DNA of 64,000 nt from G051903925 sp051903925 (GTDB lineage: Bacteria; Pseudomonadota; Alphaproteobacteria; Zavarziniales; Zavarziniaceae), in NCBI RefSeq assembly GCF_051903925.1, contig NZ_CP173678.1, forward strand, positions 1,054,001 to 1,118,000, read 5' to 3'. Below, in pieces: positions 9,459-17,808 of the stretch. Numbering within the stretch: the stretch's first letter is position 1; the number at the start of each line of letters is the position of its first letter. The position numbers were made by a program, and so were the translations under genes. Below the pieces are notes generated by a model, which was given only the letters and a program-made list of their open reading frames with translations, had not been told where the DNA came from and searched no databases.

Positions 9459-10637
9459 ATGAGCACCACGGCCGAAAGGCTGCCTGCGGGATTGCCATCC
9501 TTCATCCGGATCGGCATCGCCCAGACCATCCCGTTCTTCGTCTACCTGATCCTGCCCGGCTATGTCGCGGCGCTGGCCGTGCGCATGGGCTTTGGCGAAC
9601 AGGCGGGCGCGCTGATCGCGTCGGCCAACCTGGCCGGGATCGCGCTCGGCACGTTCCTGGGCATCGCACTGGTCAAGCGCTTTCCCACCCGCAGCCTGAT
9701 GCTGGTGGGCCTGCTGACGGCGGCGGCGCTGGATGCCCTGTCCCCCTTCGTGCTGGACGTGACGGCCCACGGCGCGCTGCGCGCGGCGGCTGGCCTGGCG
9801 GGCGGCGTGTCGATGGCCATGGGGTCGATCCTGATCGCCAAGCCCAGCAATGCCGAGCGCGGCTTCTCGGTCATCGTGTTCTGCAACACGTCCTTCGCCG
9901 TGCTGATGCTCTTCTTCATGCAGGCCCTGCTCGACTGGGCAGGGATGCAGGGCCTGTACTGGCTGGTCTCGGGCCTGGGTGTCCTGACGGCCTTCATGAT
10001 GCTGACGGAACCGCTGCACGATCGCCCGGCCTCGGCCGCACCCGCGGGCAGCGGCGGCGCCCTGAGCCCGGAGGCGATCATGGCGATGCTGGCCTTTGGC
10101 CTGTTCCTGGCGGGCTTCGCCATGGTCTGGACCTTCCTTGGCGCGATCGGCCTGTCCCGCGGGCTGAATGCCGCGACGGTCGGCACGACGCTCAGCATCG
10201 GCGCCATGGTCGGCCTGGGCGGCGCCCTGACCGCGGGCATCATCGGCACGCGCTTCGGCCGCATCCCCACCCTGGGGCTGGCGGTGCTGGTCGTCGTTTC
10301 GATGATGCTGGTGATCTGGCTGGTCCCGACTGAGATGGCGTTCCTGGCTACCATCCCCGTCTTCCTGTTCTTCCTGAACTTCAGCCCGCCCTTCTTCGCG
10401 GGCCTGCTGGCGGACCTGGATCCGTCGGGGCGGGTGCTGGCGGCCTCCACCTCGGTTCTGGTGATCCTCAACGCCACGGCACCCGCGGTGGCCGCGGCCC
10501 TGGTCCGGCCCGAGGGCTATGGCCTGGTGATTGCGGTGGGCGCTGCCGTCTCGTTCAGCGCCCTGCCGCTCTATGCCTTTGCCGCCAGCCGCTATGCCGC
10601 GCGGCGCGCCTTGGCGACCAGCGCCGCCGGGATCTGA
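9459..10637 (+). CDS. MFS transporter (YbfB/arabinose-efflux-like)
   Basis: 392 residues with 12 predicted hydrophobic helices and a central cytoplasmic loop near residue 190 rich in Ala, Pro and Gly. It is a different MFS branch from the preceding transporter, lacking its DRN and GVGEAG motifs, and looks like an efflux-type permease. The start at 9459 has GGGGGAGAAA upstream. It ends inside the convergent AtuA-like gene: the last 46 bases of the two genes overlap tail to tail. The substrate cannot be told from sequence. Confidence 0.8.
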   Translation: MSTTAERLPAGLPSFIRIGIAQTIPFFVYLILPGYVAALAVRMGFGEQAGALIASANLAGIALGTFLGIALVKRFPTRSLMLVGLLTAAALDALSPFVLDVTAHGALRAAAGLAGGVSMAMGSILIAKPSNAERGFSVIVFCNTSFAVLMLFFMQALLDWAGMQGLYWLVSGLGVLTAFMMLTEPLHDRPASAAPAGSGGALSPEAIMAMLAFGLFLAGFAMVWTFLGAIGLSRGLNAATVGTTLSIGAMVGLGGALTAGIIGTRFGRIPTLGLAVLVVVSMMLVIWLVPTEMAFLATIPVFLFFLNFSPPFFAGLLADLDPSGRVLAASTSVLVILNATAPAVAAALVRPEGYGLVIAVGAAVSFSALPLYAFAASRYAARRALATSAAGI

Positions 10638-12406
10638 ACCGGGAATTCCAGCAGCTGCTGGGCCTTGCCCTTGGCCAGGGGATCGACGCGCAGGCTGGCG
10701 AACTGACCGCCGCCCAGCGCGTCGCTGAGCAGGAAGTTGAGCGCGTCGAGCCCGGGCAGCTCGAAGCGCTCGACGCGGGGCGCCGTGGCACCCTCGAACT
10801 CGTGGGCGAAGAAGTCCATGACCGCCGCCTCGCTCAGCGCTGCGCGGATCCAGGGCAGCCAGGCCGGGTCGCGGGCGATCACGCCCACGTTGAAGCTGTC
10901 ACCCTTGTCGCCCGACCGCGCCCAGGCCAGGTCCAGCAGGTCGACGGTGACAAGATCGTCCCCGCCCGCTGGCGCCTGCGGGACCGGCGGGCGGACGATC
11001 GCGGCCGGCTCGAAGCGGGGCCCCGGCGGGGGCGGGGGCACCGCGATCACCTGGCCGTCCAGGGCCACGGTCACGGCAACCTCTTCCCGCGGGATCAGGG
11101 TCGAGAACAGCCTGACCACGGGAGAGATGGCGGGCCGCCCACCGAACCAGCCGGTCGTGCCGACCGACATCGACGTCATCGGCGCATCGAACTCGCGCAG
11201 GAAAACGTCCAGTGCCGCCGCATCGTCATGCTCAACCCCGACTTTGCACACCACTTCGCGCGTGGACCGCGCCCGGGTGGCGGCGCCATAGCTCGCCTCC
11301 GCGCCCAGGGCCTCGATCCGCGTGGCACGGAACGGGGGCAGGTTGCGGGCGCGCAGCATCTCCTCCACGCGCGTGATGATGGCGCTGGACTGCTGCTCGG
11401 CCTTGCGGGCGGCGTCGCGGCCGACGACCGGCATGACCGCGATGCAGCGCCAGCCGTCCTTCCACGTCACGCACAGCTTGTAGCTGCCGCTGGGCGGCCG
11501 GCCCCGCGCCCCGGTCACCCGTACCCGCCCGGCGCCCGCCTCCGCGACGCGCACATGGGCGAAGTCGCAGGCGACATCGGGCAGCAGGTAGGCCTGGGGA
11601 TCGCCGATCTCGTACACGATCTGCTCCGCGACCGTGGCCGGGCTGACCAGGCCGCCGGTCCCGTCCGGCTTGGTCACGACAAAGCTGCCGTCGGCGGCGC
11701 ACTCGATGATCGGGTAGCCGATATGGGCCCAGTCGGGCACCTGCTCCCAATCGGTGAACAGGGCGCCGGTCGCCTGGGCGCCGCACTCGATCACGTGCCC
11801 CGCCAGCGAGCCGGCGGCGAGCAGGTCATAGTCGGTGTGCGTCCAGCCGAACTCGTGCATCAGGATGCCCAGCGTCAGGGCGCTGTCGACCACCCGGCCG
11901 GTCAGCACGATGTCGGCCCCGGCAGCCAGGGCCGCCGCGATGGGGGCCGCGCCCAGATAGGCATTGCACGACAGGATGGCTTCGGCCGGTGGGAACGCCT
12001 CGCCCTTGAACATCTCGCTCAGCCCGCGCGCCGCCAGGGCGCCCACCTGGGGCAGCAGGTCGTCGCCCTCGACCACGGCGATGCGGAGGGCGATACCCGC
12101 CTCCGCCGCCAGCTTCTCCATCCGTGCCCGGGCCGCCTGGGGGTTGACGCCCCCCGCATTGGTGACGATGCGGACGCCTTGCGCCTTGATGGCGGGCAGG
12201 TTGTCCTTCCACACCCAGTCCGTGAAGTCGCGGGCATACCCTTGTGCCGGATTCTTGGCCTTGGCCCGTGCCAGGGCCGACATCGTCGCCTCGGCCAGGT
12301 AGTCCAGGATCAGGTAGTCGACGCCCGCCGCGATCAGCTGGGGCGCGGCCGTGGCTGAATCGCCCAGGAAGCCGCCCGCGCCCCCGATCCGGATCGTCCT
12401 GGCCAT
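10592..12406 (-). CDS. AtuA-like protein (DUF1446), acyclic terpene utilisation family
   Basis: 604 residues. The N-terminal two thirds match the AtuA core (IRIGGAGGFLGDSATAAPQL at the start; TNAGGVNPQAA; GRVVDSALTLG), and the last about 110 residues form the small AtuA C-terminal domain with LAWARSGDKGDSFNVGV. AtuA is needed for citronellol/geraniol catabolism in Pseudomonas, but the enzyme step is not defined and many homologues occur outside that pathway. None of the other atu genes (carboxylase subunits, hydratase) is adjacent, so use in terpene breakdown is only a possibility. ATG at 12406 has GGGGGAGA upstream. The 3' end overlaps the MFS gene on the other strand by 46 bases. Confidence 0.85.
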   Translation of the reverse strand: MARTIRIGGAGGFLGDSATAAPQLIAAGVDYLILDYLAEATMSALARAKAKNPAQGYARDFTDWVWKDNLPAIKAQGVRIVTNAGGVNPQAARARMEKLAAEAGIALRIAVVEGDDLLPQVGALAARGLSEMFKGEAFPPAEAILSCNAYLGAAPIAAALAAGADIVLTGRVVDSALTLGILMHEFGWTHTDYDLLAAGSLAGHVIECGAQATGALFTDWEQVPDWAHIGYPIIECAADGSFVVTKPDGTGGLVSPATVAEQIVYEIGDPQAYLLPDVACDFAHVRVAEAGAGRVRVTGARGRPPSGSYKLCVTWKDGWRCIAVMPVVGRDAARKAEQQSSAIITRVEEMLRARNLPPFRATRIEALGAEASYGAATRARSTREVVCKVGVEHDDAAALDVFLREFDAPMTSMSVGTTGWFGGRPAISPVVRLFSTLIPREEVAVTVALDGQVIAVPPPPPGPRFEPAAIVRPPVPQAPAGGDDLVTVDLLDLAWARSGDKGDSFNVGVIARDPAWLPWIRAALSEAAVMDFFAHEFEGATAPRVERFELPGLDALNFLLSDALGGGQFASLRVDPLAKGKAQQLLEFPVQIPAALVAKARRAA

Positions 12407-12486
12407 CGCTGTCTCCCCCCGCTTTTGTCTGGTCGGGTGGAGGTGTGCGGCGCGCGGCGGCGCATTTCAAGCAGAACCGGTCGGCT

Positions 12487-12520
12487 GGAGCCGGCCCCGA
12501 CGGATGTTGGGACCGGCTCC
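12487..12520 (-). terminator. Hairpin after the small His-rich gene
   Basis: A 12-bp stem (GGAGCCGG core, one G:T pair) with a 10-base loop lies 6 bases past the stop of the small His-rich gene and upstream of the AtuA-like gene on the same strand, separating the two units. Confidence 0.6.
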
Positions 12521-12526
12521 GGGTCG

Positions 12527-12799
12527 TTACCAGTAGGGGCGGGGCACGTAGACATAGCCGCGCGGCGGCGCCCGATAGCTGTGGGCCCAGCTGGGCCGAT
12601 GATGGCGATTGCGCCAATGCGGCCGCTGCCGGTCATGGTGGTTCCAGGCGTGGCGCGGCGGCTGCCAGTGGTGGTGGCCATAGCCCTGCCGCTCATAGTT
12701 CGGCCGATCATTGTGATGGCGCGCGGAGTCCGCCAGGGCCGGGCCCGCGGTGACCAGGGCAAGGGCCAGGGCGGCGGAGGCGATCAGGGACTTCATCAT
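12527..12799 (-). CDS. Small secreted His/Trp/Pro-rich protein
   Basis: 90 residues. A clear Sec signal peptide (MMKSLIASAALALALVTAGP, cleavage after ALA near residue 23) leads to a mature part of about 67 residues with roughly 13 His, several Trp and Arg, and a C-terminal YVYVPRPYW. This resembles small periplasmic proteins with His-rich surfaces that may bind metal ions or polyanions; I know no assigned function. Two ATGs are adjacent and the first is used. The gene is followed by its own hairpin and is divergent from the MlaC-like gene. Confidence 0.68.
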   Translation of the reverse strand: MMKSLIASAALALALVTAGPALADSARHHNDRPNYERQGYGHHHWQPPRHAWNHHDRQRPHWRNRHHRPSWAHSYRAPPRGYVYVPRPYW

Positions 12800-12998
12800 C
12801 TCTTGAACCTTTCGATCTCGTCGGGCTGGCGCCGTCATCCGCAGGGCGGGCGGTGCCGTGTCCCTTCGCCCATTGCCACGCAGCGGGGCGGTCTTTCCCT
12901 TCGTGGCCGTTCGGTGATCGTTGTGTGACCGGCGGGACCCCTTGGCGCATATCAGCACAGGGCGGGAGCATGTGGCGGCCGGCGGCGTTGATGTCCGC

Positions 12999-13694
12999 AT
13001 GCTCATGTTCCGTCGTCGGGCCCGGCCCGCCGCCTCTGCCGTGTTCCTTACCCTTGCCCTTGCCTGGTCCCCTGCCCCGGTGCTGGCGGCGGATCGCCCG
13101 GAGGAGGCTGCGGCCCTGGTCTCTGGCCTGGCGACGGAGGTGGCGGCGCTGCCTGCCGACGGCGCAGCGCGGCAGGAGCTGCGGCGCATCTATCGCGCGC
13201 GGTTCGACGGGCGGGCCCTGGCGCTGGGCGCGCTGGGGCGCTACGCGCGGCTGCTGCCGGCGGAGCGTACGGCCGACTACCTGGCCGCGTTCGAGGACCA
13301 CGTACTGGCCCGCTTCGGCGCGCGGATCGATGCGCACGGCCATGACCTGGTCGTCGGTGGGGTACGCGAAGCGGGCGAGGACCGCCTGATCGTCAGCTCC
13401 ATGCTGCCGCGCGACCCCGAGCCGCCGCTGATGATCGAATGGGTCCTGGCGCCCCCCGCGGATGGCGACGTGCCGGCACCCGATGCACCGCTGCGCATCG
13501 TCGACGTGGTGGTGGACGGCGACAGCCTGGTCGACGACCGCCGCCAGGCGTTCCTGCCCGAGGTCAGGCGCGGCGGGGTCGCCGCCCTGCTGGCCGACCT
13601 GCGGCGGCCTGGCCGCCATGCCGACCTGGCGCCCCTGGCCGCACCGCCCCGCAGCGTGCCCCAGCCCCAGCCCAAGCCGACCTTGCCGAACTGA
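12999..13694 (+). CDS. MlaC/Ttg2D-like periplasmic phospholipid-binding protein
   Basis: 231 residues. The N-terminal Arg-rich segment and hydrophobic core (residues 13-30, ending VLAAD) form a signal peptide. The mature part has the MlaC pattern: RRIYRARFDGRALALGALGRY, then ERTADYLAAFEDHV, then a VVDGDSLVDDRR strand region, followed by a Pro-rich tail. MlaC shuttles phospholipid between the outer membrane and the MlaFEDB transporter. The other mla genes are not adjacent, so this is a stand-alone member. The start is chosen so that the signal peptide begins the protein; the ribosome site is weak. Confidence 0.72.
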   Translation: MLMFRRRARPAASAVFLTLALAWSPAPVLAADRPEEAAALVSGLATEVAALPADGAARQELRRIYRARFDGRALALGALGRYARLLPAERTADYLAAFEDHVLARFGARIDAHGHDLVVGGVREAGEDRLIVSSMLPRDPEPPLMIEWVLAPPADGDVPAPDAPLRIVDVVVDGDSLVDDRRQAFLPEVRRGGVAALLADLRRPGRHADLAPLAAPPRSVPQPQPKPTLPN

Positions 13695-13706
13695 CGACGC
13701 GCCGCC

Positions 13707-14465
13707 TCAGCCGAAGCGGTGCAGGCCGCCGCCATGCTCGCGCAGCCAGGCGCGGGCGGGCGCGGCATCGCCGATCAGGTCGGCCACCGTCGCCCAGAAG
13801 CGGGCGGAATGGTCGAACACCGCCAAGTGGGCCACTTCGTGCGCCACGACATAGTCCAGGACCGCGGGCGGGGCCAGGATCAGCCGCCACGAGAACGAAA
13901 GCTTTCCCGCTGGCGAGCAGCTGCCCCAGCGCGTGCCGGGATCGCGCAGCGTGATGCCCTTGATCGGTCGGCCCAGGCGCTGGGCCAGCGGGTGGGCCCG
14001 GGCAACGATCTCGCTGCGGGCGCGCCGCTTCAGGAAGTCCTCGACCCGGCGCCGCACATGCTCCGCGGCACCGCCGACATTCAGCAGGTCGATGCCGTCG
14101 GTCCCGGCGGCCAGGCGCGTCGCCGCGCGGCTGTCGGCATGATGGACGATGCGCGCAGGGCGGCCCAGCACGGGCAGCACGGCGCCGGCGGCGAACGGCT
14201 GCCGGGCCGGGGCCGCGGCCAGGCGCTGCGCGATCCAGGCCACATGCTCCCGGGCAAAGCGCAGGCCGTCGCGGCGCGGCACGAAGGGCGGCAGCGTCAC
14301 TACCACCACGTCGCGCTTCTGGTCGACCCGCAGCAGCATGCGGCGGGCGCGCTGGCTGGCGCGCACCTCCACCGCGACGCTGCGGCCGTCGATGTCCAGG
14401 GTAGGCGCGGCCGCCCGCGGCGGAGCGCTGGCGGACGAGCGGGCGACATGGCGGAGAATCGGCAT
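13707..14465 (-). CDS. YgjP-type (DUF45) SprT-like metallopeptidase
   Basis: 252 residues. The C-terminal half holds the zinc-peptidase signature HEVAHLAVFDHSARFW (HExxH plus a downstream His), preceded by RDPGTRWGSCSPAGKLSFSW, the hallmark of the YgjP/UPF0758-like DUF45 family. The N-terminal half contains VRASQRARRMLLRVD, also typical. The biological role of YgjP proteins is poorly defined. ATG at 14465 is used; an upstream ATG at 14522 would add a non-conserved hydrophobic tail. It converges with the MlaC-like gene, with 12 bases between the stops, and is divergent from the ankyrin gene. Confidence 0.82.
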   Translation of the reverse strand: MPILRHVARSSASAPPRAAAPTLDIDGRSVAVEVRASQRARRMLLRVDQKRDVVVVTLPPFVPRRDGLRFAREHVAWIAQRLAAAPARQPFAAGAVLPVLGRPARIVHHADSRAATRLAAGTDGIDLLNVGGAAEHVRRRVEDFLKRRARSEIVARAHPLAQRLGRPIKGITLRDPGTRWGSCSPAGKLSFSWRLILAPPAVLDYVVAHEVAHLAVFDHSARFWATVADLIGDAAPARAWLREHGGGLHRFG

Positions 14466-14578
14466 GGCAGGAGCCGATCCTAGCACCGGGGGGATCACCA
14501 GGACGCCGGCCGCTTGACGCATGGTCCGTCACCGCGCTCTGATGCAGACTGTGTAGGCGTGCGGCGAAGGAGACGGCA

Positions 14579-15148
14579 ATGGCTGGCATGCGGGCGATCG
14601 TGGCCGCGTGGGTGGTCCTTCTGCTGGCCACGCCGCTGATCTCGGGGCCGGCGCAGGCGCAGCTGTTCAGCGAGAACCGCCTTGTGTCCGCGGCCAATAC
14701 CGGGTCGCTGTCCAAGGCCGAGGCCGCCCTGCTGGACGGGCAGAGCGTGAACGAGCGCGACGATACCGGGGCGCCCGTCCTGGTCATCGCGGCCGGCAAC
14801 GGCTTCGACCGCATCGTCGAGCTGCTGTTGCGCAACCGCGCCAATCCGAACCTGACGGACCGCGATGGGCAGACCGCGGTGATGAAGGCCGCCGCCGCCG
14901 GCAATGACCGCCTGGTGAAGCTGCTGCTGGACAACGGCGCCGATCCCGACAAGTCGGATCGCGGGGGCGAGACGCCGCTGATCAAGGCGGCACGCCTGGG
15001 CCACCTCCAGGTGATGCGCGTGCTGCTGGCCGCGGGGGCGGAGGCTGACCGCACCGACTATGCCGGCAATGACGCCCTGCACTATGCCCAGCAGAACCGT
15101 CAGACCGCCGCCGCCAACCTGCTGCGCCAGGCAGGCGCGGGCGGCTGA
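14579..15148 (+). CDS. Exported ankyrin-repeat protein
   Basis: 189 residues. The signal peptide (hydrophobic 8-24, cut after AQA near residue 28) is followed by about four ankyrin repeats, visible as TGAPVLVIAAGNGFDRIVEL, DGQTAVMKAAAAGNDRLVKL, GGETPLIKAARLGHLQVMRV and a final YAGNDALHYAQQNRQ. It is likely a periplasmic protein-interaction module. A GAAGGAGA site precedes the ATG. Its TGA overlaps the probable CTG start of the next gene, so the two are probably translated together. Confidence 0.83.
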   Translation: MAGMRAIVAAWVVLLLATPLISGPAQAQLFSENRLVSAANTGSLSKAEAALLDGQSVNERDDTGAPVLVIAAGNGFDRIVELLLRNRANPNLTDRDGQTAVMKAAAAGNDRLVKLLLDNGADPDKSDRGGETPLIKAARLGHLQVMRVLLAAGAEADRTDYAGNDALHYAQQNRQTAAANLLRQAGAGG

Positions 15149-16071
15149 TCCCCCTTGCCGACCTGATCGCGCTGCGGCCGCCGACGCCCGTCGTCGCGGC
15201 CCTGGCCCTGCTGGCGGATGGGCTGCTGGCTGGCAGCATGCGGGCGCCGTCCGGCGCCCCGGGGCCGCTGGGCCGCGCGATCGACGGCCTGCGCCGCCGT
15301 CTTGACCGGCCGGGCCGCTCGCCACGGCAGCGCATGGTGCGCGGCGCCCTTGTCCTGCTGGTCGGCTCCGTCGTCGCGGTCGGGCTGGGCATGGCGCTGG
15401 TTGCGCTCAGCCGGAACGTGCCGCTGGCCTGGACGGTGGAGCTGGTGGTGCTGACGCTGCTGGCTGGGCAGCGCGGTGCCTTCGGCATCGGCCGGCGGGC
15501 CATGCGCGCGCTGGAGGCGGGCAAGGGGCAGGGCCAGACCCGCCTGCTGGCCGAAACGGCGGCCGATCGCCTGGTCCTGCGCTTCGCCGATGGGCCGATG
15601 GCCCTGGTCGTGTGGCTTGCGGTCCTGGGCCTGCCGGGGGTCCTGGTCTATCGCCTGTCGGGCTGGCTCAGCGGCGGCCTGCACGAGACGGGCGCGCAGT
15701 CCCAGGGCGCCACCCCCTATGACCGGGTGCCGGCCCTGCTTCACCGCCTGATGCTGGTGCCGTCGGCGCTGCTGACCGCGGCCCTGGGCCTGGTCGTGGC
15801 GGTGGGCCTGCCTGGCGCGCGACCGGTCGCGGGGTTGGCTTCGCTGATGGGGGTGCGTCGCTTCGGGCCGGATCTTGCGTGCCGCCCCCTGCGTGTCGCG
15901 CTTTCGCCACCAGCGGCGGAGGTCCGGGCCGCCACGCCGCAGCGCGGGCTGGAAGCGGCGTTGCGTCGCCTGCGCCGCAGCGTGGCGCTGTTCGCCCTGA
16001 TGGGCGTGGTCCTGGTCCTGGCCTGCCTGGGCGCGGGGGTTGGCCTGTGGCTGAATCCCCCGCGCCCCTGA
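15145..16071 (+). CDS. Divergent CobD/CbiB-family membrane protein
   Basis: 308 residues if begun at 15145, close to the family's usual 310-320. The N-terminus reads LALLADGLLAGS followed by GPLGRAIDGLRRRLDR, aligning with the CobD start (DxxxG...GR). The middle has LRFADGPMALVVWLAVLGLP, matching the family's DGxxAPxFW region. However, the strongly conserved KxxxTLDSMIGY stretch of adenosylcobinamide-phosphate synthase is replaced by RLSGWLSG. So it is a paralogue of doubtful cobalamin activity rather than a standard cobD. No ATG, GTG or TTG occurs in frame before 15238, yet family homology begins well upstream. I propose a CTG start at 15145 whose last two bases overlap the ankyrin TGA. About five hydrophobic helices. 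Confidence 0.65.
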   Translation: MIPLADLIALRPPTPVVAALALLADGLLAGSMRAPSGAPGPLGRAIDGLRRRLDRPGRSPRQRMVRGALVLLVGSVVAVGLGMALVALSRNVPLAWTVELVVLTLLAGQRGAFGIGRRAMRALEAGKGQGQTRLLAETAADRLVLRFADGPMALVVWLAVLGLPGVLVYRLSGWLSGGLHETGAQSQGATPYDRVPALLHRLMLVPSALLTAALGLVVAVGLPGARPVAGLASLMGVRRFGPDLACRPLRVALSPPAAEVRAATPQRGLEAALRRLRRSVALFALMGVVLVLACLGAGVGLWLNPPRP

Positions 16072-16091
16072 CAGCTGCGCGCGTCGAAGCC

Positions 16092-16796
16092 TCAGGCCGT
16101 GACGGCGGAGGAGAGCGCCTGCTGGAGGCCGGCCGCACCCGGATTGGTCACCGAGCGCCGCACCACGATGTCGGCGGGACCAACCGGACGGCCATAGTAT
16201 TCCTGGTTCATGCTGTCGCTGGACAGGATGCCGGCGCCGTTCAGGGCGCCGCCGCCGAACAGCCCCTCTGCCTTGGAATAGGCGATGATGTCGGCGTCCA
16301 GGTTGGTCGTCGTGCTGCCTTCGATGCCGGCGCCGATCGGGCCGATCGCGATCGAGGCGTCGACGCCCAGCTTCATCTCGTTCCGCATCACGGCGCGCAG
16401 GCCGTTCTCGTTGGTGATGATGAAGATGATCTCCTGCGACTGCGCACCGATCTGGAAGCCGATCGACGCGGCGGCCATCGTGTAGAACGCCGGCGAGGAC
16501 CAGCCATTGCCGTTGCGGCCCAGCAGCACGCCTTCGCCGCCGGAGCCGCCGATGATGAAGGCACCCTTCAGCAGCTGCGGGATGATCAGCACGCCGGTTG
16601 CCGTGCGCAGCTGGCGGCGCATCGCCTGAAGGTTCGGGTCGGCGGCCAGCGTCTGCACCGTGGTTCGGGCCTTGTCGACCAGGATCTGGGTCGAGCTGGC
16701 GGCAAAGGCGGGATTGCTGGCGACCTTCACGAGGCCGGCTGCACCAAGCATGCCGAGCGCGCCGAGCGCGCCGCGGCGGGTCAGTTGAAGGGTCAT
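16092..16796 (-). CDS. SYLF-domain (Ysc84-like) lipid-binding protein, Tat-type signal
   Basis: 234 residues. The N-terminus MTLQLTRRGALGALGMLGAA carries a twin-arginine motif and hydrophobic core, cut after AFA near residue 34, so it is exported, probably by Tat. The remainder is a SYLF domain, with GVLIIPQLLKGAFIIGGSGG and repeated small-residue strands up to YYGRP. SYLF domains bind phospholipid or phosphoinositide in eukaryotes; bacterial members are envelope proteins of unclear role. ATG at 16796 has GAGGAAG upstream; a GTG six bases earlier is less likely. It converges with the CobD-like gene, 20 bases apart. Confidence 0.85.
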   Translation of the reverse strand: MTLQLTRRGALGALGMLGAAGLVKVASNPAFAASSTQILVDKARTTVQTLAADPNLQAMRRQLRTATGVLIIPQLLKGAFIIGGSGGEGVLLGRNGNGWSSPAFYTMAAASIGFQIGAQSQEIIFIITNENGLRAVMRNEMKLGVDASIAIGPIGAGIEGSTTTNLDADIIAYSKAEGLFGGGALNGAGILSSDSMNQEYYGRPVGPADIVVRRSVTNPGAAGLQQALSSAVTA

Positions 16797-16953
16797 GGGC
16801 ACTTCCTCTGGGGCACGCTTCGGATGATCTGGTGCGCCCCCCCGGCCGCAGCGCAGGCAAGGCGATTCGGCGGGCGGGCACCGGCTAGAACGCCAGGAGC
16901 CTAGCCGGGTTCCCGAAAGGCGGAACGGATAAATCTGTGATCGCGAACCGGGT

Positions 16954-17808
16954 TCACTCCCCCATCTGCAACAGCTTTCCGCGCCGCTGCGACGCCCGGA
17001 AGAAAGCCAGGAAGGCCCAGGCCGCCAGGCCCAGCAGGACCAGGTTCATGCCAAAGGCCAGGCCCAGGTGGTCCCAGCGGATAACATGGTCATGGATCAG
17101 GGCGCGCATCCCCTCGAACACATGTGTCGAGGGCAGACACAGCGCGATCCATTGCAGCCATTCCGGCAGGACCGATAGGGGGTAGTAGACCGCGCTGATC
17201 GGCGCGAGGCCGAACGTGATGGCCCAGGCCAGCCCCTCCGCCCCCATGCCGTTGCGCATGACGAGGCCAGAGACGAGCAGCCCCATGGCCCAGCCCATCA
17301 TCACCAGGTTCACGAAGAACACGACCAGCATCAAGCCCAGGTCGAACAGCGAGAAGCCGAAGAACCACATGGCCAGGAAGGTCGCGGGCAGCACGCCGCA
17401 CAGGGTGCGGATCACGCTCATGGTCAACAGCGCCACCATGAACTCGGTCGGGCGCAGCGGGCTCACCATCAGGTGGCCCAGGTTCCTGGACCACATCTCC
17501 TCGAAGAACGACATCGAGAGGCCGATCTGGCTGCGGTACAGGATGTCCCACAACATCACGCCGCCGATCAGGACGCTGAAGCCATAGCCGATATAGTCGG
17601 TGCGCGGCGACAGGAACTCGGACAGGAAGCCCCAGCTGACCATCTGGACGACCGGCCAATAGGCAAGGTCCAGCATGCGCGGCCACGATGCGATCAGCAG
17701 GTACCAGTAGCGCTGGACCAGGGCCCCGATGCGCCGGAACGAGAAGCCGGGCGTGTAGCGCTGGAAACTGCGGTCCCGCGCGGCGGGACCTGGATGCGTG
17801 CTGCTCAT
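16954..17808 (-). CDS. ABC-2 type transporter permease
   Basis: 284 residues with six hydrophobic helices from about residue 50 and a large N-terminal cytoplasmic part. The helix arrangement and the C-terminal PLSVLPEWLQWIALCLPSTH loop are typical of ABC-2 exporters of the NodJ / DrrB kind. It pairs with the ATPase gene directly upstream: the ATG of this gene overlaps the ATPase stop (ATGA at 17805-17808). The two should form a dimeric export complex in the inner membrane for a hydrophobic compound or glycan; the substrate is unknown. Confidence 0.86.
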   Translation of the reverse strand: MSSTHPGPAARDRSFQRYTPGFSFRRIGALVQRYWYLLIASWPRMLDLAYWPVVQMVSWGFLSEFLSPRTDYIGYGFSVLIGGVMLWDILYRSQIGLSMSFFEEMWSRNLGHLMVSPLRPTEFMVALLTMSVIRTLCGVLPATFLAMWFFGFSLFDLGLMLVVFFVNLVMMGWAMGLLVSGLVMRNGMGAEGLAWAITFGLAPISAVYYPLSVLPEWLQWIALCLPSTHVFEGMRALIHDHVIRWDHLGLAFGMNLVLLGLAAWAFLAFFRASQRRGKLLQMGE

